A stretch of DNA of 64,000 bases, taken from Pseudomonas subflava. Lineage in GTDB: Bacteria; Pseudomonadota; Gammaproteobacteria; Pseudomonadales; Pseudomonadaceae. Positions 37,199 through 45,329 of the stretch are shown one piece after another (positions within the stretch are counted from its first letter, which is position 1; the number at the start of each line of letters is the position of its first letter). The stretch spans positions 248,001-312,000 of the forward strand of contig NZ_JAMXBF010000001.1 in NCBI RefSeq assembly GCF_023823685.1, in the 5' to 3' direction. The position numbers were made by a program, and so were the translations under genes. The notes under the pieces are model-generated. The model did no database searches, was not told the DNA's origin, and saw nothing but the letters and a program-made list of their open reading frames with translations.

Positions 37199-37519
37199 TC
37201 AGGCCTTGCGACGCTCGGCGATGATTTCCGGCAAATCGCTGCGGCGCAGGTACAGGCGCAGTGGTTCGGAGATGTTCAGGCGCTCGTCGATGCGCTGCTC
37301 CAGAAGCATGCCCAGGCGTTCGCGGCTCAGCGTCATTAGCGCCCCCTTGAGCGGCTGCCAGACGAATTCGGCGCAGGGCTGGATGCTGTCTTCGGTGACA
37401 TCGAGGCCGAAGGAATCCTCGCTGAAGCGCACGATGTGCAGGCCGGTCTTGGCGTTGAAGCCGACCAGGCCCTGCAGGGCTTCGGCGGCGGAGCAGATGG
37501 TGGATGATGTGATGCTCAT
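37199..37519 (-). CDS. Unknown cytoplasmic protein, 106 aa, behind a near-consensus ANR box
   Basis: ATG at the complement of 37517-37519 with an ideal AGGAGG seven bases upstream. The sequence (MSITSSTICSAAEALQGLVG ... RLYLRRSDLPEIIAERRKA) has no membrane segment or known motif and two Cys. An in-frame extension upstream would run through the promoter and was rejected. Its upstream ANR-type site suggests expression in low oxygen. Function unknown. Confidence 0.75.
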   Translation of the reverse strand: MSITSSTICSAAEALQGLVGFNAKTGLHIVRFSEDSFGLDVTEDSIQPCAEFVWQPLKGALMTLSRERLGMLLEQRIDERLNISEPLRLYLRRSDLPEIIAERRKA

Positions 37520-37580
37520 GCAAACCTCCTGTCGTTGATCGGGGTTCGCACACAGGGCAGGCGGATGCTTTTTGCCGGCC

Positions 37581-37621
37581 ATCCTAGGCGATGGCCGGCG
37601 CCGCGCATTGCTTTGGATCAA
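37581..37621 (-). promoter_or_regulatory. ANR/Dnr-type box and -10 element upstream of the 106-aa gene
   Basis: On the minus strand TTGATCCAAAGCAA (complement of 37608-37621) matches the ANR consensus TTGAT-N4-ATCAA at 9 of 10 positions. TAGGAT (complement of 37581-37586) lies where the -10 should be if the box is centred at -41.5, predicting a start near 37573 and a leader of about 54 bases. Confidence 0.65.
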
Positions 37622-37630
37622 GTTCGCGGC

Positions 37631-38326
37631 TCAGGGCCGGCGGTGCTCGGTGTTGAGGTGGTAGAAGGTGGCCCGGCCGCCCTCGGCGCTGCCGCCGTAG
37701 TTATCCTGGGCGTAGGCGCCGGCCTTGAAGTAGAGCTGCTGGCGGCTCCAGCCGGAGGCGATCTTGCGGTAGTAGGCGCCGTTGTCGTCGTCGCTGTAGA
37801 CGGTGATGCCCAGCCGCCCGCTGGCGGTCAGTCGCAGCTGGTAGGCGAAGCGCTCGTCGAGGGTCACGTCGTTGATCAGGGCGATGTTCTGCACCTTCTT
37901 GTCATCGGGATGCTTGCGCACCAGGGCCTCGATGCGCCCGCTGTTGAGCTCGGGACGGTAGTGGTACTGCAGCTTCACCAGCGGCTCGCCGACATCGCCG
38001 GGGCGGTTGATGCTGTGGATCTGGCCGATCACCAGCTTGTTCTTGCTCGGCACCTGGTTGACCGTCAGCACGGCGCTGAGCAGGTTGTCCGCGTCGCCGT
38101 GGTACCAGTTGCGCAGCTCGCCGTTCGGCCAGGTTTCGCGCAGTTCGCTGCGTGGATAGCGGGAGTTCTCGGTAGAGGAGCCGGTGACCGGCACCCAGAA
38201 GCGCACGCTGCTGCTCTGCGGGCGAAAGTACTGGCTGCTGTAGCCCTTGTTCAGGCGTTCGGTGCTGATCAGCGTGGCGGATTCGGTGGCGGGAACGGTC
38301 AGGTTCCAGGTGGTCAGGTCAAGCAT
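37631..38326 (-). CDS. Polysaccharide lyase family 7 alginate lyase without signal peptide
   Basis: A 231-residue PL7 lyase with all three family motifs: RSELRE (catalytic Arg), QIH (catalytic His) and YFKAGAYAQ (catalytic Tyr). The second of two ATGs was chosen because GAGGAGG abuts the first and is well spaced from the second (MLDLTTWNLTVP). There is no signal peptide, so the product is either cytoplasmic or leaves by another route; P. aeruginosa PA1167 is, as I recall, a similar short PL7 enzyme. No alginate synthesis genes are adjacent. Confidence 0.9.
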   Translation of the reverse strand: MLDLTTWNLTVPATESATLISTERLNKGYSSQYFRPQSSSVRFWVPVTGSSTENSRYPRSELRETWPNGELRNWYHGDADNLLSAVLTVNQVPSKNKLVIGQIHSINRPGDVGEPLVKLQYHYRPELNSGRIEALVRKHPDDKKVQNIALINDVTLDERFAYQLRLTASGRLGITVYSDDDNGAYYRKIASGWSRQQLYFKAGAYAQDNYGGSAEGGRATFYHLNTEHRRP

Positions 38327-38457
38327 CGGCATCCTCCTCGGGTAAACGTAACGGTGGGGTTCCGACCCGTCTGCCTCGGGAAGTTCAGCGTTGCGCTCGG
38401 TTCTGGACGAATGGGTACTGGCGCCTGGCCAGGGCATTCGCGAGGGGAGGAAACGAA

Positions 38458-38479
38458 GCACCCGGCGAGCGCCGGGTGC
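38458..38479 (-). terminator. Hairpin downstream of the 41-aa gene, probable terminator
   Basis: GCACCCGGC - GAGC - GCCGGGTGC, a perfect 9-bp stem. On the minus strand it is followed by TTCGTTTCC, only a weak T tract, so termination is probable rather than certain. Confidence 0.6.
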
Positions 38480-38487
38480 GGGGTGGA

Positions 38488-38613
38488 TCAGGAGGTATGG
38501 CTACCCAGCAGTGTGCTGCCGGATTTCTTGCCGCGCTTGGCCAGGCGTTTTTCCTGGGCGGACTTCAGAGGCTTCTTCTTCGCCTCCTTGTGCCTGTCGA
38601 GACCTTTGCTCAT
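38488..38613 (-). CDS. Very basic small protein, 41 aa
   Basis: ATG at the complement of 38611-38613, stop TGA at 38488. The product starts MSKGLDRHKEAKKKPLKSAQ and is about one third Lys/Arg. GGAGGAATCC upstream is an excellent ribosome binding site, and a hairpin follows the stop. Similar short Lys-rich proteins are widespread in Pseudomonas; function unknown. Nucleic acid binding is a guess from charge. Confidence 0.75.
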   Translation of the reverse strand: MSKGLDRHKEAKKKPLKSAQEKRLAKRGKKSGSTLLGSHTS

Positions 38614-38726
38614 GGTGGATTCCTCCGTAAGGGGCGGACAGTGCGAACAATGCGAATTGCCACCTCCCAGGCTGCGCCAGCCTGCCCATGCGATGTCTTG
38701 AGCATAGCCCCGAACGGGCCGGCCGT

Positions 38727-39125
38727 TCAGGGGTGTCGGCGCAGGGCCGGCAGCACGTGCAGGCGCAGCAGCGGCGCCAGGTCGTTGCCTTCCGGGGCAT
38801 CGAGGGCATGCCAGCGCAGCGCCTCCAGTTCGGCTGCGGGGCGGACCGGGTGCGGCAGGCGGGCGCGGTAGATGCGTGCCTCGATCTCGGTGTCGGCCTC
38901 GTTGGCGGCCGGGGCACGGAACTGCCCAAGCGGGACGAGTGTGGCCTCGTCGATCTCCAGCTGCAGTTCTTCGCGCAGCTCGCGGCGCAGGGTGGCAAGC
39001 GGCGTCTCGGCGGCTTCGATCTTGCCACCGGGCAGCATGAAGGCGCGGGTGTCGCGCTTGCGCACCAGCAGCAGGCGGCCGTGCTCGTCCAGCAGGCAGG
39101 CGGCGGCGATGTGCAGCAGCCTCAT
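38727..39125 (-). CDS. Nudix hydrolase
   Basis: A 132-residue single-domain pyrophosphohydrolase. Nudix box GKIEAAETPLATLRRELREE keeps the metal-binding REL-x-EE; the usual Gly near its end is Gln. Substrate not predictable. Its start overlaps the stop of the 62-aa gene (ATGA), so they are coupled. Confidence 0.9.
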   Translation of the reverse strand: MRLLHIAAACLLDEHGRLLLVRKRDTRAFMLPGGKIEAAETPLATLRRELREELQLEIDEATLVPLGQFRAPAANEADTEIEARIYRARLPHPVRPAAELEALRWHALDAPEGNDLAPLLRLHVLPALRRHP

Positions 39126-39310
39126 GCGTGGTTCAGGCGCTGCAGCTCACGGCGCACCATGGCCGCGTATTCGGGCGGGGTGAGGCGGTACAGCTCGGCG
39201 GCCACCCAGTCCAGCCAGCGCGCGCCGAGCTCGACGCGCTGCAGCAGCAGGCGCCGGGCCTCGGCCTCGGCGCGCGCAGCGTGTTGCTGGTGGAACTGGC
39301 TGCGGTTCAC
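39122..39310 (-). CDS. Small helical protein, 62 aa, coupled to the Nudix gene
   Basis: MNRSQFHQQHAARAEAEARR and onward forms one long amphipathic helix; no Cys, no membrane segment. It starts nine bases after the YebC-like gene and overlaps the Nudix gene by 4 bases, making a three-gene operon. No family recognised. Confidence 0.7.
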   Translation of the reverse strand: MNRSQFHQQHAARAEAEARRLLLQRVELGARWLDWVAAELYRLTPPEYAAMVRRELQRLNHA

Positions 39311-39319
39311 GCGCGGCGA

Positions 39320-40021
39320 TCAGCCGGCGAGGCCGACGTAGACGTTCTGCACGTCGTCGTGGTTGTCGAGGGCTTCGAGGAAGGCTTCAACTTCTTCCAT
39401 CTGCGCGTCGCTCAGGCCGCTGACCGGGTTCTTCGGGATGTAGCCGATTTTTGCCGAGTTGACGGTGAAACCATGCTCCGGCAGCGCCTTGCACACGGCG
39501 TCGAGGTCGGTCATCTCGGTGATGAACAGGGTGTCGCCTTCCTCGGCCGGCTCGAAGTCCTGGGCACCGGCTTCGATGGCAGCCAGTTCGGGGTCGGCGC
39601 CGCTGTCGGTGGAGGCTTCGATCATGCCGACGTGGCTGAAGTCCCAGGTCACCGAACCGGAAGCGCCCATCTGGCCCTTGCGGAACAGCACGCGGATTTC
39701 CGCCACGGTGCGGTTCAGGTTGTCGGTCAGGCACTCGACGACCACCGGCACCTGATGCGGGGCGAAGCCTTCGTAGGTGGTGCGCTCGAAGTTGACGGTC
39801 TCACCGAGCAGGCCGGCGCCCTTCTTGATCGCGCGCTCCAGGGTGTCCTTGGGCATCGAGGCCTTCTTGGCCGCATGGACGGCGACGCGCAGCTTGGCGT
39901 TGGTGTCCGGATCGGCGCCGTTACGGGCGGCGACCATGATCTCCTTGACCAGGCGACCGAAGATCTTGCCCCTGGCGTTGGCTGCGGCTTCTTTAGGTTT
40001 GGCTTTCCACTGTGCGCCCAT
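39320..40021 (-). CDS. YebC/PmpR-family protein
   Basis: A 233-residue member of the YebC family, proposed to act as DNA-binding regulators and, more recently, as translation factors at polyproline stalls. Starts [20 protein letters not shown], which differs from classical YebC (MAGHSKWANIKHRK) and fits the second paralogue (YeeN-like). The three-domain pattern is complete ([40 protein letters not shown]). It heads the operon with the 62-aa protein and the Nudix enzyme. Confidence 0.9.
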   Translation of the reverse strand: MGAQWKAKPKEAAANARGKIFGRLVKEIMVAARNGADPDTNAKLRVAVHAAKKASMPKDTLERAIKKGAGLLGETVNFERTTYEGFAPHQVPVVVECLTDNLNRTVAEIRVLFRKGQMGASGSVTWDFSHVGMIEASTDSGADPELAAIEAGAQDFEPAEEGDTLFITEMTDLDAVCKALPEHGFTVNSAKIGYIPKNPVSGLSDAQMEEVEAFLEALDNHDDVQNVYVGLAG

Positions 40022-40371
40022 GACGTGTTCTCGCGGGTTGCGTCTGACGGAAGCCCCGCGACGCGGGGCGAACTGAAGGCGCAGATTCTAACGGCTTCGC
40101 CCTGAGAGGGCGATGGCAAGGCAGGAAGAGTCGCTCGCGGCAGGTATGGCCAGGGCAAATGCCTGTAGCCAGTATTTGGCCAAGGTTGCCTCGAAGCGCC
40201 CGTAGGGTGGTCTCGGAGCGCAGCGACAGCCCACCAGGCGGGGGCCGGAGCTGGCTCGATGCCCGGTGCTGCCGGGCTGGTGCACTGCCTTCGGCGAGGG
40301 CACCCTACAAGGCCTGACACCTACGAGGGCGAATTACATCCTAGGAATCGAACCCTCTCCTAGGCCTTCGT
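40022..40371. other. Intergenic region, 350 bp, with a bounded repeat unit
   Basis: No credible ORF. It contains the yebC-like promoter side at its left end, a 107-base unit bounded by inverted GTAGGGTG / CACCCTAC (40202-40308), and internal inverted stretches such as GCCCGG-TGCTG-CCGGGC (40261-40277). Confidence 0.6.
40202..40308. repeat. Intergenic repeat bounded by GTAGGGTG / CACCCTAC
   Basis: GTAGGGTG at 40202-40209 and its inverted copy CACCCTAC at 40301-40308 bound a GC-rich unit. The right part (CTTCGGCGAGGGCACCCTAC) resembles the end of the unit at 59891-59962, so these look like members of one dispersed intergenic family. Confidence 0.55.
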
Positions 40372-41217
40372 TTACGGCCGCGGAGCGCTGGGTTTGACGA
40401 ACAACAGGGTCATGCGGTCGGGTTCGCCGACGGCCTCGTAGTCCTTGCGGTCCTTTTCGCCTTCGGCATAGAAGGGCGGCAGCGACCAGACGCCCTGCGG
40501 GTGGTCGTGGTCATCGCGCGGGTTGGAGTGCATCTGCTCCATGGTGGCCAGCACGAAGCCGGCGGCCTTGGCACGCTCGACCACATGGTCGGTGGGCAGG
40601 TAGCCGCTGCCGCGCACGGCCTCCAAGGTATCGCCCTTGGCCGCGCGGAAGGCGGTCACGCCCAGCTTGCCGCCCGGCTTGAGCACGGCGTAGATGGCCT
40701 TGAACATGGATTCCTCGCTGCCGGCCTCTTCCCAGTTGTGCAGGTCGTCGAAGCTCAGTACCAGATCCGCCGATTCCGCCTCGCCCAGCTTGGGCGACTT
40801 GGGATCCAGCTCGATGATCCGCGCCTTGTCGTAGCGTGCCGGATCGCCTTTCAGCTTGGCGCGCAGCGCATCGGCCCGCTCACGCTGCTGCGGATCGTCG
40901 CTACTGCGCACCGCGGCGATGTACTGGCCCTGGTCGCGCAGCAGCGGAGCGAGGATCTCGCTGTACCAGCCATCGTCGGGGCTGATCTCGATCACCGTCT
41001 GGGTGGGCGACAGGTCGAAGAAGCGCAGCGTCTCCATTGGGCGCCGCTCGGGGTCGCGCAGCTGGTTCTCGGAAGAGCGCCATTCGCCGGCCAGCACGGC
41101 ATTGTAGGCGTCATCCTTGATCTGGCCGGTGCGGTCGAGGGGCTCGTCGGCGGCCTGCAGCGGCAGGCTGACGGCGAGCAGAAGGGCGGTCAGGCAGGGC
41201 AGTCGACGGCTGTTCAT
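40372..41217 (-). CDS. Exported class I methyltransferase-like protein
   Basis: A 281-residue protein with signal peptide (MNSRRLPCLTALLLAVSLPL, cleavage near LQA-AD) followed by a Rossmann methyltransferase-like domain: TVIEISPDDGWYSEILAPLL replaces the usual E/DxGxGxG SAM loop, and LVLSFDDLHNW and VLKPGGKLGVTAF are typical post-I motifs. COG4798-type predicted methyltransferase. SAM is not expected in the periplasm, so the role is unclear. Confidence 0.82.
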   Translation of the reverse strand: MNSRRLPCLTALLLAVSLPLQAADEPLDRTGQIKDDAYNAVLAGEWRSSENQLRDPERRPMETLRFFDLSPTQTVIEISPDDGWYSEILAPLLRDQGQYIAAVRSSDDPQQRERADALRAKLKGDPARYDKARIIELDPKSPKLGEAESADLVLSFDDLHNWEEAGSEESMFKAIYAVLKPGGKLGVTAFRAAKGDTLEAVRGSGYLPTDHVVERAKAAGFVLATMEQMHSNPRDDHDHPQGVWSLPPFYAEGEKDRKDYEAVGEPDRMTLLFVKPSAPRP

Positions 41218-41467
41218 CGGGCGTTTTCCTCCGTGGCGAGCTCATGTAGTTGCGACCGGCGAAGCGCCGGAACGCTCAATCTGATTTCGCCGACGACGCT
41301 GCGTCAGGCACGGCGAGGCCTCTGGCGCGAGGGTTCGCCAGGTGCGAGCGGGAGGAACGGGGGAGGCCTAACGAGCGAGCGGGGTGAACACGGAGCGGAT
41401 CGCCTGGCGGCGGAAGCGCCGTTGGCGGAAGGGAAGGTGGCGGGAGCAGAACCCCCGCCGAGAGCAG

Positions 41468-41749
41468 TCAGTCCTGGCGGCTGGTGACTTCCACCAGGTG
41501 GTAGCCGAACTGGGTCTTCACCGGGCCCTGGACTTCGCCGACGGGGGCGCTAAACACCACCTGGTCGAATTCGCGGACCATCTGGCCGGGGCCGAAGGAA
41601 CCGAGGTTGCCGCCGTCGCGGCTGGACGGGCAGGAGGAGTTCTCCTTGGCGATCTGGGCGAAATCGGCGCCGCCTTCGATGGCAGCTTTCAGTTCGTTGC
41701 ACTTGGCTTCGCTGGAAACCAGGATGTGGCGGGCAGTGGCTCGGGCCAT
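41468..41749 (-). CDS. ppiC: PpiC, parvulin-type peptidyl-prolyl isomerase
   Basis: A 93-residue single parvulin domain, the same length as E. coli PpiC: ARHILVSSEAKCNELK at the start, GGNLGSFGPGQMVREFD in the middle, and FGYHLVEVTSRQD at the end. The active-site His residues (RHILV, YHLVEV) and Cys are present. No signal peptide, hence cytoplasmic. GGAGGT precedes ATG. Confidence 0.95.
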   Translation of the reverse strand: MARATARHILVSSEAKCNELKAAIEGGADFAQIAKENSSCPSSRDGGNLGSFGPGQMVREFDQVVFSAPVGEVQGPVKTQFGYHLVEVTSRQD

Positions 41750-41822
41750 GGGAGTACCTCCGGTGGGAAAGGGACGAAGCCTAGCGCAAAGCGGGCCTGC
41801 ATGGCAGGCCCGCCTGGTCGAC

Positions 41823-43772
41823 TCAGGCCATGCCCGGGCCGTAGTCCGGGAGGTCGTCCACCGCCAGGTCGAACAGCGGATCGAAGTTGGCCAGCGGGCT
41901 GGCCGCCACGCGCTCCAGATGGCAGGCGCGGGCCTGACGCGGCACGCCGGCGGACTCGCCGAGCAGGGCGCGCACCGCCGCCTGCACTTCCTCGCCGGGT
42001 ACGGTCTCGTCTTCCAGCAGGCGCCGGGTGATCAGCTCCAGGGCCGGGCGCAGGCGCTGCAGCAGGGCCAGGCACTCACGGTCCAGCTGTTGCAGCAACT
42101 GGTCGGCAGCCTGCAGCGCCTCGTGCGGGTCGCTGTCCAGGTGCGCCTCGCGCACCGCCTGCAGGCTCAGCAGCGAGCCGCTGGGGCCCATGCCCAGGGT
42201 GCCGACCATGGACAGCGCCAGCTTGCTCGCCTCGTGCAGGTCCTGCCCGGCGCCCGAAGAGACCTCGGAGAAATGCAGGCGCTCGGCGCCGCGACCGGCC
42301 AGCAGCATCTGGATGCGTGCACGCAGCTCGGACTCCAGGTGCAGGCGCTTGTCCTCGGTCGGCGTCACCAGCGTCACGCCCAGCGCCTGGCCGCGCGGCA
42401 GGATGGTGACCTTTTCCACCCGGCCACAGCCCAGGGCGGCGGCCACCAGCGCGTGGCCGGCCTCGTGCACGGCGATGCGCGTGCGCTCGGTCTCGGACAG
42501 CGCGCTGGCGCCGATCGGCTGCTCGCCGATGCGGCAGGTTTCCAGGGCGTCGACGAAGTGCTGCATGCCCACCTCGGCGCTGCTGTCACGGGCGGCGAGC
42601 AGCGCGGCCTGGTTGACGATGCTGGCGATGGCCGCCGGGGTCAGGCCGACGCTGTTGCGGGCGAGCAGGGCGTGGTCGATGTCCGCACCGGCGCGCACCT
42701 TGGCGCAGTAGAGGTGGAACAGCTGCTCGCGCTCGGACGGGGTCGGCAGACCGACCGCTATGCTGCGGTCGAAGCGGCCCTCGCGCAGCAGCGCCGGGTC
42801 GAGCGAGTTGGGGAAGTTGGTGGCGCCGAGCACCAGCACGCCGCTGTCGGCGGCGAAGCCGTCCATCTCGGTGAGGAACTGGTTGACGATGCGGTTGGCC
42901 TCGGCGTCGCTGGCGCGGCTCTGCTCGCCGCGTCGGCCGATGCCGTCGATCTCGTCGATGAACAGGATGCACGGCGCGTTCTCGCGGGCCGTGCGGAACA
43001 ACGTCTTGACCTTGTGGATGCCGACGCCGAAGTACATGGAGGAGAAGTCGCTGCCGGTGACCTGGATGAAGTGCGCGCCGCACTCGCCGGCCAGGGCGCG
43101 GGCCAGCTGGGTCTTGCCGGTGCCGGGATCGCCGGTGAGCAGCACGCCGCGCGGCGGCCGCGCGCCGAGCTTGGTGAAGGCGGCGGGTGCGCGCAGGTAG
43201 CCGACCACGTCGCTCAGGGCCTGCTTGGCCTCGGCGGCGCCCACCACGTCGGCGAAGGTCACGCCGGTGCGGTGCTTGAGGCGGGTGTGCGGGCGCAGCT
43301 TCCACCAGGCCAGGCCGGCGCCGAGCACCAGCAGCATCAGGAACGGCCACTGGGCCTGCAGTTCGCGGTACCAGGGCGCCTCGCCATCGGTGTCGAACAG
43401 GCTGACCGGGAACAGCGCGGCGCCGTTGCCGTAGTCGCGCAGGATCATCTCGCCGACGCGGCCGGACTGGTCGGCCAGCCAGTAGCGGCGGCCGTCACCG
43501 GTGCTGACGTAGACCGCCTCGTCGCTCAGCGCGGCGCTGCTGATGCGGCCGTCGCGCATGTCGCCGACCAGGGTCGAGAGGTCGGCGCGGTGCGCAGTCC
43601 AGGGGCTGGTGTCGCGGCGCAGCTCGGCCAGCATCGCGGCCGAGGCGTCGCCGGCCGGCACCGGTTGCGGTCGCTGGGCGAACCCGTAGCCGGCAGCGGC
43701 GGCCAGCAGGGCCAGGCAGAGGGAGGCAACGCCCAACAGGCGTCGATGGCGGGTGAAGAATGGCTTGGTCAT
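41823..43772 (-). CDS. Divergent FtsH-like membrane AAA metalloprotease
   Basis: A 649-residue protein with FtsH architecture: spans at about 11-31 and 141-157 flanking a periplasmic loop of about 110 residues, AAA domain with Walker A GDPGTGKT (214-221), Walker B ILFIDEID, pore loop MYFGVG and Arg fingers LREGRFDR, then HEAGH (436-440) of the zinc site and GAGQDLHEASKLA with the third ligand Asp. ATG chosen at the complement of 43770-43772; the longer frame upstream has no start support. The periplasmic part is unlike housekeeping FtsH, so this is an accessory copy. Confidence 0.88.
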   Translation of the reverse strand: MTKPFFTRHRRLLGVASLCLALLAAAAGYGFAQRPQPVPAGDASAAMLAELRRDTSPWTAHRADLSTLVGDMRDGRISSAALSDEAVYVSTGDGRRYWLADQSGRVGEMILRDYGNGAALFPVSLFDTDGEAPWYRELQAQWPFLMLLVLGAGLAWWKLRPHTRLKHRTGVTFADVVGAAEAKQALSDVVGYLRAPAAFTKLGARPPRGVLLTGDPGTGKTQLARALAGECGAHFIQVTGSDFSSMYFGVGIHKVKTLFRTARENAPCILFIDEIDGIGRRGEQSRASDAEANRIVNQFLTEMDGFAADSGVLVLGATNFPNSLDPALLREGRFDRSIAVGLPTPSEREQLFHLYCAKVRAGADIDHALLARNSVGLTPAAIASIVNQAALLAARDSSAEVGMQHFVDALETCRIGEQPIGASALSETERTRIAVHEAGHALVAAALGCGRVEKVTILPRGQALGVTLVTPTEDKRLHLESELRARIQMLLAGRGAERLHFSEVSSGAGQDLHEASKLALSMVGTLGMGPSGSLLSLQAVREAHLDSDPHEALQAADQLLQQLDRECLALLQRLRPALELITRRLLEDETVPGEEVQAAVRALLGESAGVPRQARACHLERVAASPLANFDPLFDLAVDDLPDYGPGMA

Positions 43773-44065
43773 GGTGATCCCGGAATTCGTTGTACAGCGC
43801 CCTGAGGGCGAATCCAGGCGGCATCGAGGCTCCGCTCGCGAGGGGCCGCTGCCGAGCAGGCTGCCGCGCAGGTGTGCGAGCCGGGAGCGCCATGCCGAAT
43901 TGGCCAGCGTCGCCGGCGGGTCGCGACCCGCGTGGCAGCGCGCCGGCAGCGATTCGGCACGCGAGCGGATTATCGGCATCGACAGGGCGGGATTCAGGGA
44001 GGAGGGACGAACGGGACTACCGTCGGTCGCTCTAGCGAAGCGGCGAAATGGGCTCAGCGAAGTGG

Positions 44066-44206
44066 CTAGCGCGGCAGCATCGGGCCGGGATCGGGCACCG
44101 GAGGCGGCAGCGGGGCGACCTCTTCGAGGTTCTCCACCACTTCCTCGGGCAGGTCGTCGACCACGTTCGGCTGCTCGGGGCTGTCTGGCTGTTCGGGATC
44201 GGGCAT
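44066..44206 (-). CDS. Acidic proline-rich micro-protein, 46 aa
   Basis: ATG at the complement of 44204-44206 with GGAGGAG nine bases upstream. The product begins MPDPEQPDSPEQPNVVDDLP, has a short acidic helix (EEVVENLEEV) and ends in a Pro-rich tail closing PMLPR. No signal or membrane segment. Same strand as the FtsH-like gene, about 290 bases upstream of it. Unknown function; the strong ribosome binding site supports translation. Confidence 0.6.
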   Translation of the reverse strand: MPDPEQPDSPEQPNVVDDLPEEVVENLEEVAPLPPPVPDPGPMLPR

Positions 44207-44317
44207 GGCGCGTCTCCTCCAACGATTTGGTGGCCGGTGCTGGCGGAAAGTTTCAGCCTTGGGCAGGTGGCGATTGGCCTGTATAGTCGCGCGCCCCAAC
44301 ATCTCAAAGGACTGAGC

Positions 44318-45163
44318 ATGCGCGCCCGTACTTTCTTCCTGCTGACGACTCTGACCCTGCTGGCCGGTTGCGCCGCCTCGCCCGAGCGTGGCGAACAGGC
44401 GACCGTATCTCCCGCGGTCGGCAGCAAGGTGGCCGTGATGATCGATTTCGACAGGAGCAGCCGCACCATGTGGATCGGCAACGCCTTCATGCACGAGAAC
44501 ATCAAGACGGCCGAGCAACCGGGATGGGACCTGCTGAACAAGCTGGGCAAGCCCCTGCTGCAGAGCCTGGCGCGGGACCGGCGCGGCTACGACATCCGCC
44601 CTATCGCCGGTCTCGGCCTGGTGATCAAGCGGCGGGTCGAGGGCGGCACCGCGGAGGGCTACATCACCCTGCCCAGGGCGATGACCAACCCGACCATGCT
44701 GGCGTTCGCCAGCCCGCCGCTGGAGAGCAACCTGCGGCAGGTGTTCGGCGTGGAGTACGAGGCGATGAAGAGCGCCGGCTACCAGTACCTGGTGCTGCTG
44801 CGCCAGCTGCCCCAGGTGGCGGACCCGGACTCGAAGGCGGGCTCCGACCGGCGCATCCTCAACAGCTATGGCTACTACCTCAAGTGCGAGCGCACCTACC
44901 AGACGTGCGAGGCGCCGCGGGCGCTGTTGCGGGGCCGGGTCGAGCTGATCGATCTGGCCCGCATGCGCTATGTGGGCGGCTACGGTTTCGGCATCAACGT
45001 GCCGCTGCCCCTCGATCAGGGCACCGAGGGCGCCGCCAGCCCGGCGGCGATGCAACTGATCGACGCCCACCTGCAGAGCCTCAGCCTGGAAATCCTGGAC
45101 TTCCTCAAGGCCCGCGGGCTTCTCGGCGAGCAGAGACAGCAGGCGCCGGGAGTGGCGATCTGA
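44318..45163 (+). CDS. Lipoprotein, DUF4823-like, 281 aa
   Basis: Lipoprotein signal MRARTFFLLTTLTLLAGCAA with lipobox LAGC. The body has a GNA1162/DUF4823-like alternating pattern (VAVMIDFDRSSRTMWIGNAF; YEAMKSAGYQYLVLLRQLPQ). Residue +2 is Ala, so outer membrane sorting is expected. Function unknown. It precedes the NnrS pair but is separated from it by a 166-base AT-rich gap. Confidence 0.8.
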   Translation: MRARTFFLLTTLTLLAGCAASPERGEQATVSPAVGSKVAVMIDFDRSSRTMWIGNAFMHENIKTAEQPGWDLLNKLGKPLLQSLARDRRGYDIRPIAGLGLVIKRRVEGGTAEGYITLPRAMTNPTMLAFASPPLESNLRQVFGVEYEAMKSAGYQYLVLLRQLPQVADPDSKAGSDRRILNSYGYYLKCERTYQTCEAPRALLRGRVELIDLARMRYVGGYGFGINVPLPLDQGTEGAASPAAMQLIDAHLQSLSLEILDFLKARGLLGEQRQQAPGVAI

Positions 45164-45329
45164 CTGTAGTCATATCAACAGCTTGCTGTTAATGAGACAG
45201 CATATGGTGCAGTGTCATTACGACTCTTTATTCGCAAGTACCTGATATTCAATGGAAATTCACTTGGCACGTTTCCTGATGCAGTAAGGGCAAAGGGCCT
45301 TTCGCCCCACCTCAAAGGGAGACGCCGTC
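45164..45329 (+). promoter_or_regulatory. AT-rich leader with palindromes upstream of the nnrS pair
   Basis: Distinctly AT-richer than its surroundings. It holds a perfect inverted repeat AACAGC-TT-GCTGTT (45177-45190) and an imperfect one formed by AATGAGACA (from 45191) and TGTCATT downstream. No ANR box was found. The likely promoter region of the small membrane protein gene and nnrS. Confidence 0.5.

Noticed and set aside
41607..43805. 732-codon plus-strand open frame
   Set aside because: Antisense to the FtsH-like gene, whose Walker A, pore loop and HEAGH motifs are on the minus strand.
45224..45256. Possible ANR box upstream of the nnrS pair (CTGATATTCAA)
   Set aside because: The half sites are three bases apart rather than four, and only one matches the consensus.
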